DNA of 64,000 nucleotides from Terebella lapidaria (lineage: Eukaryota > Annelida > Polychaeta > Terebellida > Terebellidae): NCBI GenBank assembly GCA_949152475.1, contig OX424560.1:20213106-20277105 (forward strand), read 5' to 3'. A program made the translations under genes and the position numbers. Positions 27,675 through 38,848 of the stretch are shown here, in pieces. A model generated the notes under the pieces. That model saw only the letters and a program-made list of their open reading frames with translations. It was not told the DNA's origin and did not search any database. Positions within the stretch are counted from its first letter, which is position 1. Every line of letters starts with the position of its first letter.

Positions 27675-28024
27675 TTGAGATTTTGGTCTATAATGACGCC
27701 CAAAAATTTAGTTGATTCGACCCTTTCTAGTTTTTCATTGTTGATATATAATTCGTGTGAGATAGTATTATAGTTTCCACGTGTTGAGAAAAAGATGTAT
27801 TTTGTCTTTGTCGGGTTGACAGACAGTTGATTGGTCATGAACCAGTCATTTAGAACAGTTAGATTGGAGTTTATTGATGTGTACATACTCTGTAAGTTTT
27901 CACCAGTAAGGTATACAGTCGTGTCGTCAGCAAATAAAACAGTTTTAGAGTGGCTTAGAGAATCTGGAATATCATTTGTATATAATATGAAGAGTAGCGG
28001 GCCTAGCACCGATCCCTGAGGCAC
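27629..28024 (-). pseudogene. LINE reverse transcriptase, central block
   Basis: Continues the RT after the frameshift. PQGSVLGPLLF follows at once, then FADDTTVYL (the catalytic A-D-D of the palm), TKTKYIFFSTR and LGVIIDQNLNW, all classic palm and thumb motifs of CR1/Jockey-group LINEs. The block ends in a second frameshift near 27640, and the thumb continues in the overlapping frame. The intervening sequence keeps the family's spacing, so each break is probably a single small indel (or an assembly error). Confidence 0.88.
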
Positions 28025-28032
28025 ACCATATT

Positions 28033-30003
28033 CTACGTTTTGTATATTCGAATTGACTCCTCGGAAAGAGACATAGAGACATACTGCCTTCTCTGGTCAA
28101 GGTAACTCATGAACCACCCCAAGGCGTTTCCTCGTATACCATAATATTCAAGTTTCTTCAGTAATATGTTATGGTTTATGGTATCAAACGCCTTGGAGAG
28201 GTCCAGGAACACAGATAAGCACCTGCCCTTTTCGTCCAGTGAAGGCAGGACATTCGAGGTAAATTCAGTGATTGCATCGATTGTAGAGCGCTTGGGTCTG
28301 AACCCATATTGGTGATCGTTTAATATATCGAACTTCGTCAGAAATGAATAAAGCCTATTGTGTACCACTTTCTCAATTACTTTTGATATGTTAGATAACA
28401 GAGAAATGGGTCTATAATTGTTGAAAGAGTCTTTTGCTTTGTAAATAGGTATAACCTTTGCTAGTTTCATAGCATCGGGGACTATGCCTTCCTCAAGCGA
28501 CTTGTTACCAATTATAGATATGGGAACACAGCAAGACTCACCCAATTGCCTGAGTAGATGCATACTGATGCCATCATCACCTGAGCTTTTTTTAGTTTTA
28601 AATGATTTGATAATTTTATAAATTTCGTCAGGATATGTTGGTGAAAGAAACATTGTCGATTTCGTGGCGGACATGCGCATATACTGCTCAGGTGATTTGG
28701 TCGATTTTGGTATCGCTTCTGCAAATGTCTTGCCGATGCTGCTAAAATATGTGCAAAACTCGTTAGCAATTTTGGTCGTATCAGATATCTTCTCGCCGTC
28801 TAGGTCAAAACTGTCTGGTATGGTGGGCTTGGCCTGGGCCCTCCCAGTTATTGTATTCAAAACTTTCCACGTCTTGCGTATATCCGTTTGGTATTGTTCT
28901 AAGAGTTCAGTGTAATATATTTTTTTCGCATTGCGTCTAATGGTTCCATAGGCATTTCGATATTTAATATATTTTACATAAACATTACTAGTTTTCGCCT
29001 TCGAAAGAGATTTTTTATATAATATATCGCGTTTTCGAGATGCTTTCATAAGACCTGGTGTCATCCATGGTTCCCTTATAATGGAATTATATGGTATGGA
29101 AGTTGTTTTGAAGGGGATGTTCTTGTCTAAAAGTCTGTTGAAGTGTGTAATAAAATAATTATAACTTTGACTCACCCCTTTGTTAAACATTGTTTCTCCC
29201 CAAGGTTGAGCGCTCAGAGCATTTGATAAATTAGCGATCTTTGCCGGATTGAAAGGCCTGTGGGTAAACGTCAGGGGGCCTTTATCAGTAGGCGTTTGCC
29301 GTTTGCCCATGCAAGCTATGATAGGGAAATGGTCCGACATATGTGATAATATAATACGCGAGTCCACATTCTTATATCCATGGCATTTGATGTACAAATT
29401 ATCAATAACTGTTGCACTTGTATGTGTAACCCGGGTCGGTCGCTTTATTGTTGGGAGCACACCAGCTTGAAAAAAGACATTCAACAGATCAGACGAGTTT
29501 TGATGCATGTTAACTTTCATATAGTCGAAGTTTTGGTCGGTGCCAACCAATACGTCATTATTAGTATTGCATATTGCAGTGACCATCTGGTCATAACGTT
29601 CGACTGAAGTCCGTTCGTTAGTGTTTGGTACACGGTATATTTCAGAAATAATGAGGTTTGGTTTACCGTGTTTAGAATCTATTTCTAGAGTCAAGCTCTC
29701 GAATTCTCCCTCAATATTAATAGAAAGATCGTGTCTCACTCTGTAAATGAATTCATTGAGTAAATAGATTGCAACTCCTCCCCTCTTGAGGACAGACCTA
29801 CTAACATGAACAAAATTATATCCAGTGATGGGAAACATACTCGCATTTATATCAGTCAGGAATGTCTCGCAGAGCATGATAAAGTGCACGACCACTCCAT
29901 TTTCTCTCAATTGTGCTATCATATCACATAACTCTATATGTTTGGAAGGCAGACTTTGAATATTTATATGGATGGCACAGTATTTTGCGCTAGGGAAAGA
30001 CAT
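28033..30003 (-). pseudogene. LINE endonuclease plus N-terminal reverse transcriptase
   Basis: Encodes the APE-like endonuclease that nicks target DNA and the fingers/palm start of the RT. Numbering from an in-frame TTG at 30054 (the first ATG, at 30003, is residue 18): endonuclease about 24-250 with CETFL (62-66), GGVAIYL (92-98), GTDQNFD (171-177, in place of the usual GDFN) and SDHFP (240-244). The RT part has [16 protein letters not shown] (547-562), YGFRPKRST (583-591) and the catalytic DLSKAFD (618-624). A frameshift near 28060 stops this block before the GVPQGS motif, which is in the next frame. The frame is open over about 650 codons, so decay is mild. Confidence 0.9.
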
Positions 30004-30054
30004 CAAATTCCCATTTATCTCACTTAGATCACAGTATTGGTTATCGATATTCAA

Positions 30055-30432
30055 GATAATTGCTTAATTATAATTATGATGATTACTTAAACGCAATACA
30101 CTATACAAAGTGGTGTATATTGTCAAATAAAATAGTCACATCGTGCAAATGTATCAAGTACGGTGTTACAAAGTAGTTTGGGTAATTATCTGGTAATACA
30201 TCTTTGCTTGCCTGAGTGCTCACGACCGCCAGCTGCAGGTTTTGATTCAGCGGTCATGCGTCACTTGATGATTGACACAAAAGCAATTATCAATAGCTCA
30301 CATAGCCAGTCCTGCAAACAAAAATGATTGATGCATATAAACCAAAGGTGAATTATTTCTATGTAAACAAATTCTGAAAATTGATATATTTTGAATTTCA
30401 ATTACTGCAGGTCTTTTTAAGACTCACTGATA
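30055..30432. other. LINE 5' flank or UTR
   Basis: AT-rich. Stops in all frames upstream of the LINE start. No repeat recognised. It could be residual 5' UTR of the LINE. Confidence 0.35.
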
Positions 30433-31027
30433 CCCCGTTCTCACTTACACGAATTTTCATGCGAATGCAACGCAACCATGTGTTTTAGCAATTTTCATGT
30501 GGCTATGCGAATTTAACACGCATCCTCCATGTTTTAGTCGACACAGTCTCACTTTCACAATTATCACACGAATGTCATGCAACTCCCATACGAAGTCGCG
30601 AGACTACCACACGATTTTCACGCGACTCTATGCGAATTCCATACGACACCAGTGAGACTCCCATGCGTACTATCCACATGCTGTGCGACCCCCGCACGAC
30701 TTACACGAATGCCACACGACTCTCGTGAGACATTGCTTGATCTGGTCAATCGATATAAAACGAGGCATATTAGGGTGGATTCACCCATACATGTCATGAA
30801 CTCTGAACTCTGAAATGTTTTTTTAGGGTCGTAGTGATGGTACTATGGTAGTCGTGTGGCTCACGCATCATGATCTTTGAACACCGTGTGGGAGTCGCAT
30901 GGGAAAAGCACGGAGTCATATGGATATAGAGCGACATTCCTATAAATCGTCTGAGAGTGGGGGTCTGCTGGCTGTCGCATGACATTCTTGTGGGTTTCTC
31001 ATGGGGTTCTTGTGACCGGCTATGACA

Positions 31028-32385
31028 CCCCTGTCACACTGTGGCGAGTTTACAGGCGAGATACGGCGACAACGGGCGATATCAAAGTCGCGGAACGTTT
31101 TGTTTTGTTTGTCGAGTTTTTGCAGTCACATATATGCGACATACCTTCGATTCTTGTACGGGTTCTATCCACGACAAAACAGAGATGACGCAATAATAGA
31201 CGGGAATAACATGATTAAAAGCGACATTGGACGGATGAACTACGAGATTTCCACAACATTCTACGACACTGTTACATAGTCTGGCAACTTATGTACGATG
31301 TTTTCACGGGAATACACGAGCATTTCACAAGTTACTCTGAGATCTCTCGAGAAGAGAAGAGGTTGATACGACTGTGTACGAGAGAGTACAATGTAACACG
31401 AGATATCCACATCTTATCACGAATTTTGGGGTCAATGAAAGATGATTAGAATCAGGATTTTCATAATTATACGAAGCAGAAGACCCAGGAATATCATTGT
31501 AGGCACAGCATTGGCTATGCTACGCCGATTGTTGTTATGGCTAGAAGCTGAAAAAGAGAAGCCTGAAAACGATCAGGATCTGGCCACGGCTCTTTACCTT
31601 CAACAGAGGAAGCAAAGGGTTTTTGTCTTTTTAGTCCCGCACCCGTTTATTATATAGCATTGGATGCTGGCGACCAGTTTTGCCTCAACATCTTCTGGTA
31701 GATTGTTATATATTCGTTTTCTTTTTTGGGACGGTCCGACAGCAGCCATGTTGCCTTCTTCAGCCTCACTGCCTTAACTGCCTTGGTTATCAGGAGGCGC
31801 TGTCTTACCCCTCTCTTTTCGCTATCCCTTATTCTTCCTTGATCGGCTCATCTTGTGATGGGGTTGAACTGCATAATTGCCTGATCAGAGTTAAAAACCA
31901 GAAATGATAATGGGGTGCACAGAACACCCTATATAGACTCAAAAAACATTAGCGCCTTCTCGTGAATAACTCGAGGGTTGACGCATGAAACACGTACATA
32001 ACTCGGCAAAGGTCGCCAGTTCTGGAGTTCTGTTCACAGTGAACTCTTCAATACCGGTAGAAGTCTCAGATATAGTCGTAATGCAGTCATACTCAGTTGA
32101 ACTCGGCGACATTTTACGACATTAGAAGAATCTTGTTCGATATCACTACGAATATGTGCGGCTCGACTACGGGATCAGTACGGGAGGGATTTTCGTGGCG
32201 AGAAGTGGCGAGATTATAATGCGGTTTTATAATCTCGCACAAGCTTCACGACAAATGAAGAGATAGGAAGAGATGTGTTCGACAAAATACGAGAACAGCC
32301 GACATGTTTTCGACATTTATGCGAGTATAAGCGAGATCTAACTCGTAGCAAACTCGCAAGCAATCTCGCCACAGTGTGACAGGGG
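31028..32385. mobile_element. Inner nested DNA element, 1.36 kb
   Basis: Perfect 20-bp terminal inverted repeat: CCCCTGTCACACTGTGGCGA at 31028 and its reverse complement ending at 32385, with GGCGAG-type repeats continuing inward in both arms. The flanks TATGACA (left) and CTTGACA (right) resemble an imperfect target duplication. It contains a 71-codon ORF at 31442 but no recognisable transposase. It was inserted into the outer element, so it is the younger of the two. Confidence 0.75.
31442..31657 (+). CDS. Small ORF inside the nested DNA element, unknown
   Basis: 71 codons, arginine-rich start (MIRIRIFIIIRSRRPR), then LLLWLEAEKEKPENDQDLA and RKQRVFVFLVPHP. The arrangement faintly recalls the N-terminus of PIF/Harbinger transposases (leucine run, acidic stretch, basic run, W/FVxP), but it stops before any catalytic domain. 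It may be a transposase remnant or chance. Some codons beyond the stop still read plausibly, which would fit an eroded longer gene. Confidence 0.25.
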   Translation: MIRIRIFIIIRSRRPRNIIVGTALAMLRRLLLWLEAEKEKPENDQDLATALYLQQRKQRVFVFLVPHPFII

Positions 32386-32700
32386 CTTGACAGGATATCA
32401 TCAGAATCAGACGCGACTCCAGTGCGACTAATAAGAATGCAGACTTCCACACGAACACACACAAACCCTGTTCGACACCCATGCGACCCCCACATGATCA
32501 CGAAGTTACACGAATGCCACACGACCATTTTGTTCAGACCAAAATGGTCGTATGAGCACGCGAATTTGGACTGATTTTGCCGACTGCCACACGACATAGT
32601 GCGAATTGTGTACGAATCCCATGCGACTCATGTCGACTCCCACACAACCTATCAGAATTGTGATTCGCATAGCATTCGCATAGAAATTCGTACATGTATA

Positions 32701-33747
32701 TGTAACGAGAAGTTCACACGTAACAAAAATAGCTAAATTGTGTTTTTAAAAATGTGCAATATAATGCTGGCTTGGGGAAGCGGGGGGGGGGGGGGGAATC
32801 ATATCCATCACTCTTTCACGACAGCATCTTAAACTTCATTGTTCTAAATTTCGCTTGGAGGCAGCATCTTCCGCGTTCTGTCTAATAAACGTCGCTCCAT
32901 TGTTGAGGAGCTCGAGAGGCTTTGATTTCAAATGAGACATGCGATCACTCATTTGATTGTGTGATGGCAAAGTTATTCGTTCTTGCAAATTGGTCCTGAG
33001 AAAAGTTCAACCACTACAGCGTTTTGTTGGCTTTGGTCACGTTCCTTTCGAGTCGCGGCTTTGTGTGTGGAATTGTCGAAAATGCATAGGTCTGGTATGG
33101 CCATGCATGGGCTTGGTTGGCCAGCATGGGCCTGGTTTTGAATGAATCATGGATGGCAGTGACTCGTCACAAGTGGGGGTGGGGGGGGAGTGTTGTTATG
33201 AGGTGTATTTTCTGTGGATTGACGTCTGGTATCGTGGTAGTTAAATGTTCCCTATTGTCAAAAATGTATGCTGTATGTCACGACAAGTTGAATAAATTAG
33301 AAATTTTGACAACAGTTACCTACCTATATAACTCTCGGCGCCTCGTGCCCTTTGGGCATTCGGTCACTATTGGCGAGAGACCCTCGTCCTTGTGCATTAT
33401 CCTATACATAGCCTTTCAAGACGGAGAAATAAACGGTTGATCTCTTCCAAAAACTTTTGTGGCATTTAATGTTATCATGCACTCCAAGGGTTTGTGATTG
33501 GTAGTTCTCCATAACATCGCCATGGGGGATTCATGTGTACAGAATTTTTAAAAAAATAAACAGGTGCGATAAGAATCGACACTGCAGTTTGCAACTTGAG
33601 ACAATTATCATAAAGTGTCTGTTAGAATTGTCTGACTATACACTAGGATACTATGATACGGGCATCCATTATACTACAACAAAACTACCCTGTTATCTTG
33701 GAAATATTGTTCTGAAAAATAGGGAAGGCCAGAAACATTGAGTATTA
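32701..33747. other. Non-coding, G-rich tracts
   Basis: Contains the 15-base G run at 32782 and a G-rich stretch at 33174-33188. The ORFs are short and without domains. No repeat shared with other parts of the window. Confidence 0.4.
32782..32796. repeat. Poly(G) run, 15 G
   Basis: Uninterrupted G homopolymer just outside the outer DNA element. It is the only run in the G orientation; the other six are C on the plus strand. Confidence 0.95.
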
Positions 33748-33840
33748 TCTATTTAGTTTCTATGGTGTTTAAGCTCAACGCCTGCCCCTACCACCAACGT
33801 CTGTCGGTCCAGTGCTCGTGGAGTTAATCTGCATAATCTT

Positions 33841-34236
33841 GTGACTGTGCCCCTCGTATCTGATGTCCCCTCAAGGCCAGCAAGACTACTAGTGATTGGA
33901 GTGCTCAACGCCCAGTCTTCACGTAACAAAGCTGATCGAATTGGTGATCTGGTTATCGAACAGGACATAGATATTTTGGCATTGACTGAGACATGGCTCA
34001 TCAAAGATGAGTACCATGTGAACGCCCTTTCCCTCAATGGCTATAAACTGATTAATGTTCCTCGTCATGGTAATCGTGGATATGGCGGTGTTGCTCTCCT
34101 GCACAAAGCCAACCTCTGTGTCACATCTAAGTCATCTTCTGACAGATGGAACAGTTTTGAACATTGTGTCACTACTTTCAGAACTGGATCACGATGTCTC
34201 AAGGTCATCATTATTTACAGACCCCCCACCTTCTAA
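33841..34236 (+). pseudogene. L2 LINE endonuclease, N-terminal block
   Basis: APE-like endonuclease start: LNAQSSRNKADRIGDLVIEQ, then LALTETWL (catalytic E) and GYGGVALLHK, all typical of L2/CR1 endonucleases. In-frame sequence continues upstream to about 33748 (VCRSSARGVNLHNL) without an ATG, which supports 5' truncation. The frame ends after IIIYRPP in a run of six C; the next block carries on in another frame, so a one-base slip in that C run is the likely break. Confidence 0.88.
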
Positions 34237-35098
34237 AAAGAATGGACTAACTCCCAATATGTTCTTTGATGAGTTCACACCGTTTCTTCAGGAACATATG
34301 TCTAGCGCCGGGGACCTTGTCATCGTAGGTGATATCAACTTTCACATAGACAAGCCTGATGAGCCCTACCCATCTAGATTAATCACACTGCTAGACTCTC
34401 TTAACTACGTTCAGCATGTCAATTGCCCTACTCACCGCTCAGGACACACGTTGGATGTTGTCATCACTAGAGATTCTGATGACATCATCCGTGAACTCAG
34501 TGTTGGTGACCTGGTAACTGATCACAACCTGTTGCTCTGTCATGTTGATCACCCAAAACCATCTCCTTTACGTGTGAAGGTGACCACAAGGAAACTTCGC
34601 ACTGTGAACATGTCTGATATCAAAGACGATGTCAAGGCCCTAGTTGCCCCTGAATCTCACAACTCGTTGTCCCTGACAGAGTTTTACAATGCATCATTGT
34701 CAACGATTCTGCAAAACCATGCCCCCGCTCGGGAAAAGCTGGTGACGTGCCGCCCCTCCCAGCCATGGTTTAACGATAACCTTCATGTGGCTAAAGCTGC
34801 CAAACGGAAGGCTGAACGCAGGTGGAGACAAGCGGGTCTGGTGGTCCACAAAGAAATATTCATTGAGGCTCAGACACGATATAATGGCATGCTCACCAGT
34901 GCCCAGTCGCGTTATTACAACGACCAAATATCTGAGGCTGGCACAGACATGAGAGTTCTGGGTTCTGTCCTGAATAAAATCCTTTGTCGCAAAAAAGAAG
35001 TCAAACTACCAGAGCATAGATCACAAACTGATCTGGCAAATAGGTTTGTTCACTTCTTTGAGTCCAAGAATAGAGGCTATCAGATCAAACTTTCCTGA
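34229..35098 (+). pseudogene. L2 LINE endonuclease C-terminal half and linker
   Basis: Resumes after the C run. It contains VIVGDINFHID (the GDFN-type catalytic motif), PTHRSGHTLDVVITR and LSVGDLVTDHNLLLCHVD (the terminal S/T-D-H motif), then the linker ending DLANRFVHFFESK. The open frame formally begins at 34055, but residues before about 34229 are shadow of the first block. A second frameshift lies near 35075, where the RT block continues in the third frame. Confidence 0.87.
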
Positions 35099-36728
35099 CG
35101 TGATAAACACTGTTCCTGAATTGCCTCAATGTGAAGAACTCTTTGACAATTTCCCTCCTGCCACTTATGATGAACTCCAGATGATCATAGTCAAAGCTCC
35201 TGCCAAAAACTGTGCACTGGACCCAATGCCCACATGGACGATAAAGCTTGCCGTCAACGACATCACTCCTATGGCTCTTGCTGTAATCAATGCATCATTG
35301 GCCATTGGTAGTGTGCCAAACTCAATGAAGGCAGCCAACATTACTCCCCTGCTAAAGAAACCGACGCTGAATCCTGACATTCTTAGCCATTATCGCCCAG
35401 TCAGCAATCTTTCGTTTCTCTCTAAGCTCCTGAAGAAGGTGGTAGCTAACAGACTGCGGGTTCACATGGATAGAAATGGTCTCCACGATCCAATGCAGTC
35501 TGCCGACAAGCCTGGACATAGTACTGAAACAGTTCTCATCAAGATTCAGAATGATCTCCGAAACATGGATTCCCGCTGTGTGTCAATCCTGGTTCTCCTC
35601 GATTTGAGCGTGGCGTTCGATACGGTCGATCACAAAATCCTCATGGAAAGACTGTATTGGTTGGGGATCCGTGGCGTACCATTGGACTGGTTTTGGTCGT
35701 ATCTTACAGGGCGTGTGCAGTCTGTCAAGATTGGAGATTCCACGTCCATTCCATCTGACCTATCAGGTGTGCCTCAGCGGTCCGTTCTAGGTCCACTACT
35801 TTTCCTAGTGTATGTCCTACCACTACGACGAATCATCATGGAGCATGGGCTGGACTTCCATGGCTATGCCGACGACACGCAAATCTATATGTCTTTCCCA
35901 AACTCGCAATCTGTGAACCAAGTTGCGGCACATGTCCGAAAGCTGGAGCTTTGTCTAGTAGATATTCAGCATTGGATGGTCTCAAACAAGCTTCAGTTAA
36001 ACAAGGAAAAAACTGAAATCATGCTCATTGGGCCTCAGAAACAGTTGGATTCTATTCACCTGAGTCACTTGAACGTCGCAGGCACCGATGTTCCGATCTT
36101 CAAACGTCCGGTACGTAACCTAGACGTCACATTCGACTTCTCTTTGTCTATAGCACACCAGATCACAAGCATGGTAAAGTCAGCAAGCTTCCACATCCAT
36201 AATATCGGCCGAGTACGTCAGAAGCTCACCACTCACACCACCAAAATCCTTGTTCAATCTCTGGTGATATCATGCCTCGACTATTGTAATAGTCTATTGT
36301 ATGGGGCGTCATCTCAAGCTATGAACAGACTCCAGCTCGTACAAAACAATGCTGCACGGCTTGTAATGCAGACACCCAGGCGGGAGCACATCACACCAAT
36401 TCTCAAAGGTCTGCACTGGCTGCCTGTGAGCGCTCGTGTTGAATTCAAAGTGCTGGTATTGGTGTTCAAGGCATTGCATAGCCTAGCCCCCACATATATT
36501 CGAGACCTGATCACCGACTACAAGCCAGCACGCAATCTTCGGTCATCCACGGCGGGACAGCTCCTCGTTCCAAGAACCAGGCTCAAGACTGTTGGTGACA
36601 GGGCCTTTTCCGTTTGTGGTCCAACCCTCTGGAACAATCTTCCTACTGGCATAAAGAACTCTGAAACCCTTAAGTCTTTCAAGTGTAACCTCAAAACTAG
36701 TCTTTTCAAACGGTGCTACAAGTGTTAA
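35046..36728 (+). pseudogene. L2 LINE reverse transcriptase and C-terminal domain
   Basis: 560 open codons (the first is TTG, not a true start). RT motifs: YRPVSNLSFLSKLLKKVVA (116-134), DLSVAFDTVDH (186-196), GVPQRSVLGPLLF (241-253) and FHGYADDTQIYMSF (271-284). Thumb: LVQSLVISCLDYCNSLLYG and VQNNAARLV. C-terminus: HWLPVSARVEFKVL and VPRTRLKTVGDRAFSVCGP, which are L2 hallmarks. The usual glycine of PQGS is arginine here, which may have cost activity. It ends NLKTSLFKRCYKC just before the L2-type tail. Confidence 0.93.
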
Positions 36729-36837
36729 TCTAGTCATATGTATCATTCGTCTATCATTACTGTAAAGCGCATTTGAGCACTCCGGTGGAAAATGCGCTAT
36801 ATCAAATGTCAATAAATAAATAAATAAAAAAAATATG

Positions 36838-37032
36838 GAATTGTATACCAATTCCATCAGGTGTACAGTAGAAACAACTACATTTAACACACTGTCTGCC
36901 CCTGATGACGCCAGTGTGTCTTTTGATAAAGTAAATGGTCGGGCTTTGTTTCTATTGCAAATTGTTGTATGTTTGTTATTGGAATAATCAAAAATTTGGC
37001 TGTATTGGTGGCAATAGATCTATACTTACATA
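36838..37032 (-). repeat. PLE-associated repeat R, copy 2
   Basis: Reverse-oriented R from its GTAAGTAT start (at 37030) to GGTATACAATTCCAT, where the L2 tail begins. The L2 insertion removed or separated the rest. Confidence 0.8.
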
Positions 37033-37076
37033 TGTATACTGGATAGAAGATGGCCAAAAGTGAACTTTTGTATTGA

Positions 37077-37094
37077 CCCCCCCCCCCCCCCCCC
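37077..37094. repeat. Poly(C) run, 18 C
   Basis: Uninterrupted C homopolymer between R copy 2 and the TA-flanked MITE. Confidence 0.95.
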
Positions 37095-37270
37095 GCACAC
37101 TCAGGAATGGCGATACAAGCCATGAATGAATATGAAAGAAGCACGTGGTGTTTCTCTCCGGACAGTGGGAGCGTTGTCTGATGGCTGTGTTTTGATTGGT
37201 CCATCATAGGGTATGTCATGTTTATGCAAACAGATCGTGGTTTAAAATGGTCAATATTTACAACACAATA

Positions 37271-37754
37271 GGGCTGGAAAGCGGAAGTATGATCGGTGAT
37301 AAATTCCAATGGAATATTCGTGAATAAGGCGTCGCCGGGGATAAACCCAATTATCGCCCATTTCTAACAACGTCAATAACTGCTGAAATAACATGTCTTG
37401 TGTCAAATAACTTTAGCGAAAGTACAAAGCAGGTATACTTGTGTCAAAATTCATTAGGACAACAGGCCGTCTGCCGGCAATTTTGCTAGAGCAAGGCTTT
37501 ATTCGAAGTGCCGTTTTTTTCAGTGCCTCTCCGAAGCTTGAATATGTTGTGGAATTGGACAATTGTTATCTTTTACAACAGTTTTTGTATATCTTCATCG
37601 TGTATGGATACTATAATACACTAAAAACATACACTTAAAATCACCATATTAAATGCACCCCCATGTTAAAAGATAGGGAGGCGTCAGGTGCTTATCCCAG
37701 TCCGAATAAATTCATTGGAATTTGTCATCGATCAGTACTTCCGCTCTCCAGCCC
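37271..37754. mobile_element. TA-flanked MITE, 484 bp
   Basis: Flanked by TA (37269-37270 and 37755-37756). The termini are GGGCTGGAAAGCGGAAGTA and its near-perfect reverse complement (GGGCTGGAGAGCGGAAGTAC), pairing on to about 70 bases. No transposase; the small ORF at 37441 has no domain. The TA duplication suggests Tc1/mariner mobilisation. Confidence 0.78.
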
Positions 37755-37756
37755 TA

Positions 37757-38159
37757 TATCTTCTCAATTTTATTCAAATGACAAAAATATAAACACCCCT
37801 CAACTTCACGTGTAGTTTTATTTCATAAGTTATTAGTCACTTTTAGATTATAAGTTAAGAACACGATGGATCATGGTGACGCACTCTGGCATATGTTGTG
37901 GCGAGCTGGCGAGATCACATCCACAAAATTTTATATTTTTTATAATCAACAGTCATGATTAGAATGGACAACACATGAACCTAGATACCATATTGTAATT
38001 CGAGGCGATCCACTAGGCCATGGCTGATTTTGTGGTTACGATAAAGGTAACCACAAAATTCAGTTCATGTATTATGGTACAGTGTTGTGAAGCAGATGAC
38101 CTTCCATGTTCCATGTAATAGACATAACTTCACCACAGTGCAAGGTTTAAGTAGCTATC
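37757..38159. other. Non-coding stretch with a strong small hairpin
   Basis: Nothing coding. It contains the 13-bp perfect hairpin at 38027-38059 (listed separately). Confidence 0.5.
38027..38059. repeat. Perfect 13-bp hairpin
   Basis: ATTTTGTGGTTAC, 7-base loop GATAAAG, GTAACCACAAAAT. No U-tract follows and no gene ends nearby, so a terminator reading is not supported. Confidence 0.85.
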
Positions 38160-38836
38160 GTGGAGAAATGGAAGCCAGTTTTATTTGCGTTTATGGCTTT
38201 TTCATGCATACATGCATTCAGGTTCCCATCGATGATATACAGTTGCGTTCTCTGGCCATATGCTATACCTGCCCTCACCATGAGCCAACCTGCGGACTAC
38301 GTTCAGCATCAGCGAAACGTTCACCGGCGCGACCCAACATACGTTGTCGTCCGACGGATGACAACGTGTTGAATCCTGGATTCGTCAGTGAAGAGAACAT
38401 TTTTTCACTGTCCTGATGTCCATCTGTAGTTAGTATTCGCCCAATCGAGTCTGTTACGGCACCTCACCGCAGTCAACTCCAGACCCTGCTGTGGGCGACA
38501 CGCACGCAGTTGCTCCTCTCTGAGCCAGTTTCGGACAGTCTGTGCCGAAATTCGTCGGTTTTGCAGTCCCTTCGCTTCATCGGTAGTCCTTGTAGCAGGT
38601 CGGAGTCGGTCACGCAGGTGCCGTAACCAGATGTGACGGTCTTGTGCCGGGATGGTGACACGTGGTCTGCGAGCGTGAGGTCAGTTCGCTGTACTGCCAA
38701 GCTCCCGGAATCGGGTTTGAAGACGACTAACGGTCGAGTGGTGAACCCCTAGTCGTTCAGCAACAGTGTGCAGTTACATTCCAGCATCCAACATTCCAAT
38801 GGCACGTTCTCGGCGTTCTTGCGTCATCTGTGGCAT
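38160..38836 (-). pseudogene. Tc1/mariner transposase, N-terminal two thirds, broken
   Basis: Minus strand from the ATG at 38836: MPQMTQERRERAIGMLDAGM, then the helix-turn-helix LHTVAERLGVHHSTVSRLQ, RISAQTVRNWLREEQLRA (second DNA-binding helix), NVLFTDESR (first catalytic D of the DDE triad) and IIDGNLNA near 38240. At least four in-frame stops and one frame change. The C-terminal part with the remaining catalytic residues is missing, so it is dead. The family identification is firm; the terminal inverted repeats of the original element are not visible. A 5'-truncated LINE abuts its upstream side. Confidence 0.85.
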
Positions 38837-38848
38837 CGTATTGATTGC

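Larger units (their letters stand above)
25927..30054 (-). mobile_element. Long APE-type LINE (CR1/Jockey group), interrupted by K1
   Basis: Minus-strand non-LTR retrotransposon. In element sense it has an endonuclease-RT ORF in three frame blocks (30003 to 27108) and a 3' UTR from 27107 to 26963. It is then split by a 0.9-kb TTAA-flanked element (26066-26958) and resumes from 26061 to a (TATC)n tail at 25944-25927. Joining the UTR across the insertion restores a single TTAA. No ORF1 is visible; sequence right of 30054 may be 5' UTR or flank. The clade within the CR1/Jockey group is not settled. Confidence 0.85.
30433..32700. mobile_element. Outer DNA element with dense CATGCGAC / CACACGA motifs
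   Basis: Both arms (30433-31020 and 32386-32700) are built from degenerate repeats of the type CCCATGCGACTC, CACACGACT and CACACGAATG. The ends pair imperfectly: CACGAATTTTCATGCGAATG at 30449 against the reverse complement of CGCATAGCATTCGCATAGAA at 32666. No coding capacity is seen. The arms flank a second, independent element at 31028-32385. Probably a non-autonomous transposon with subterminal binding-site arrays; the superfamily is unknown. Confidence 0.55.
33748..36833 (+). mobile_element. L2-clade LINE, 5'-truncated
   Basis: Plus-strand LINE with endonuclease, RT and an L2-type C-terminus, followed by the 3' tail GTAAAGCGCATTTGAGCACT and TGCGCTATATCAAATGTCAA, then (TAAA)n and A-rich sequence. 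That tail closely resembles the 3' end of L2-clade elements. The reading starts just upstream of the endonuclease (RGVNLHNL), so the 5' end is truncated. It is inserted directly next to repeat R copy 2, whose end it abuts. Three reading-frame blocks indicate two frameshifts; otherwise it is well preserved. Confidence 0.92.

Noticed and set aside
38027-38059. Rho-independent terminator
   Set aside because: No U-tract follows, no gene ends here, and the genome is eukaryotic.
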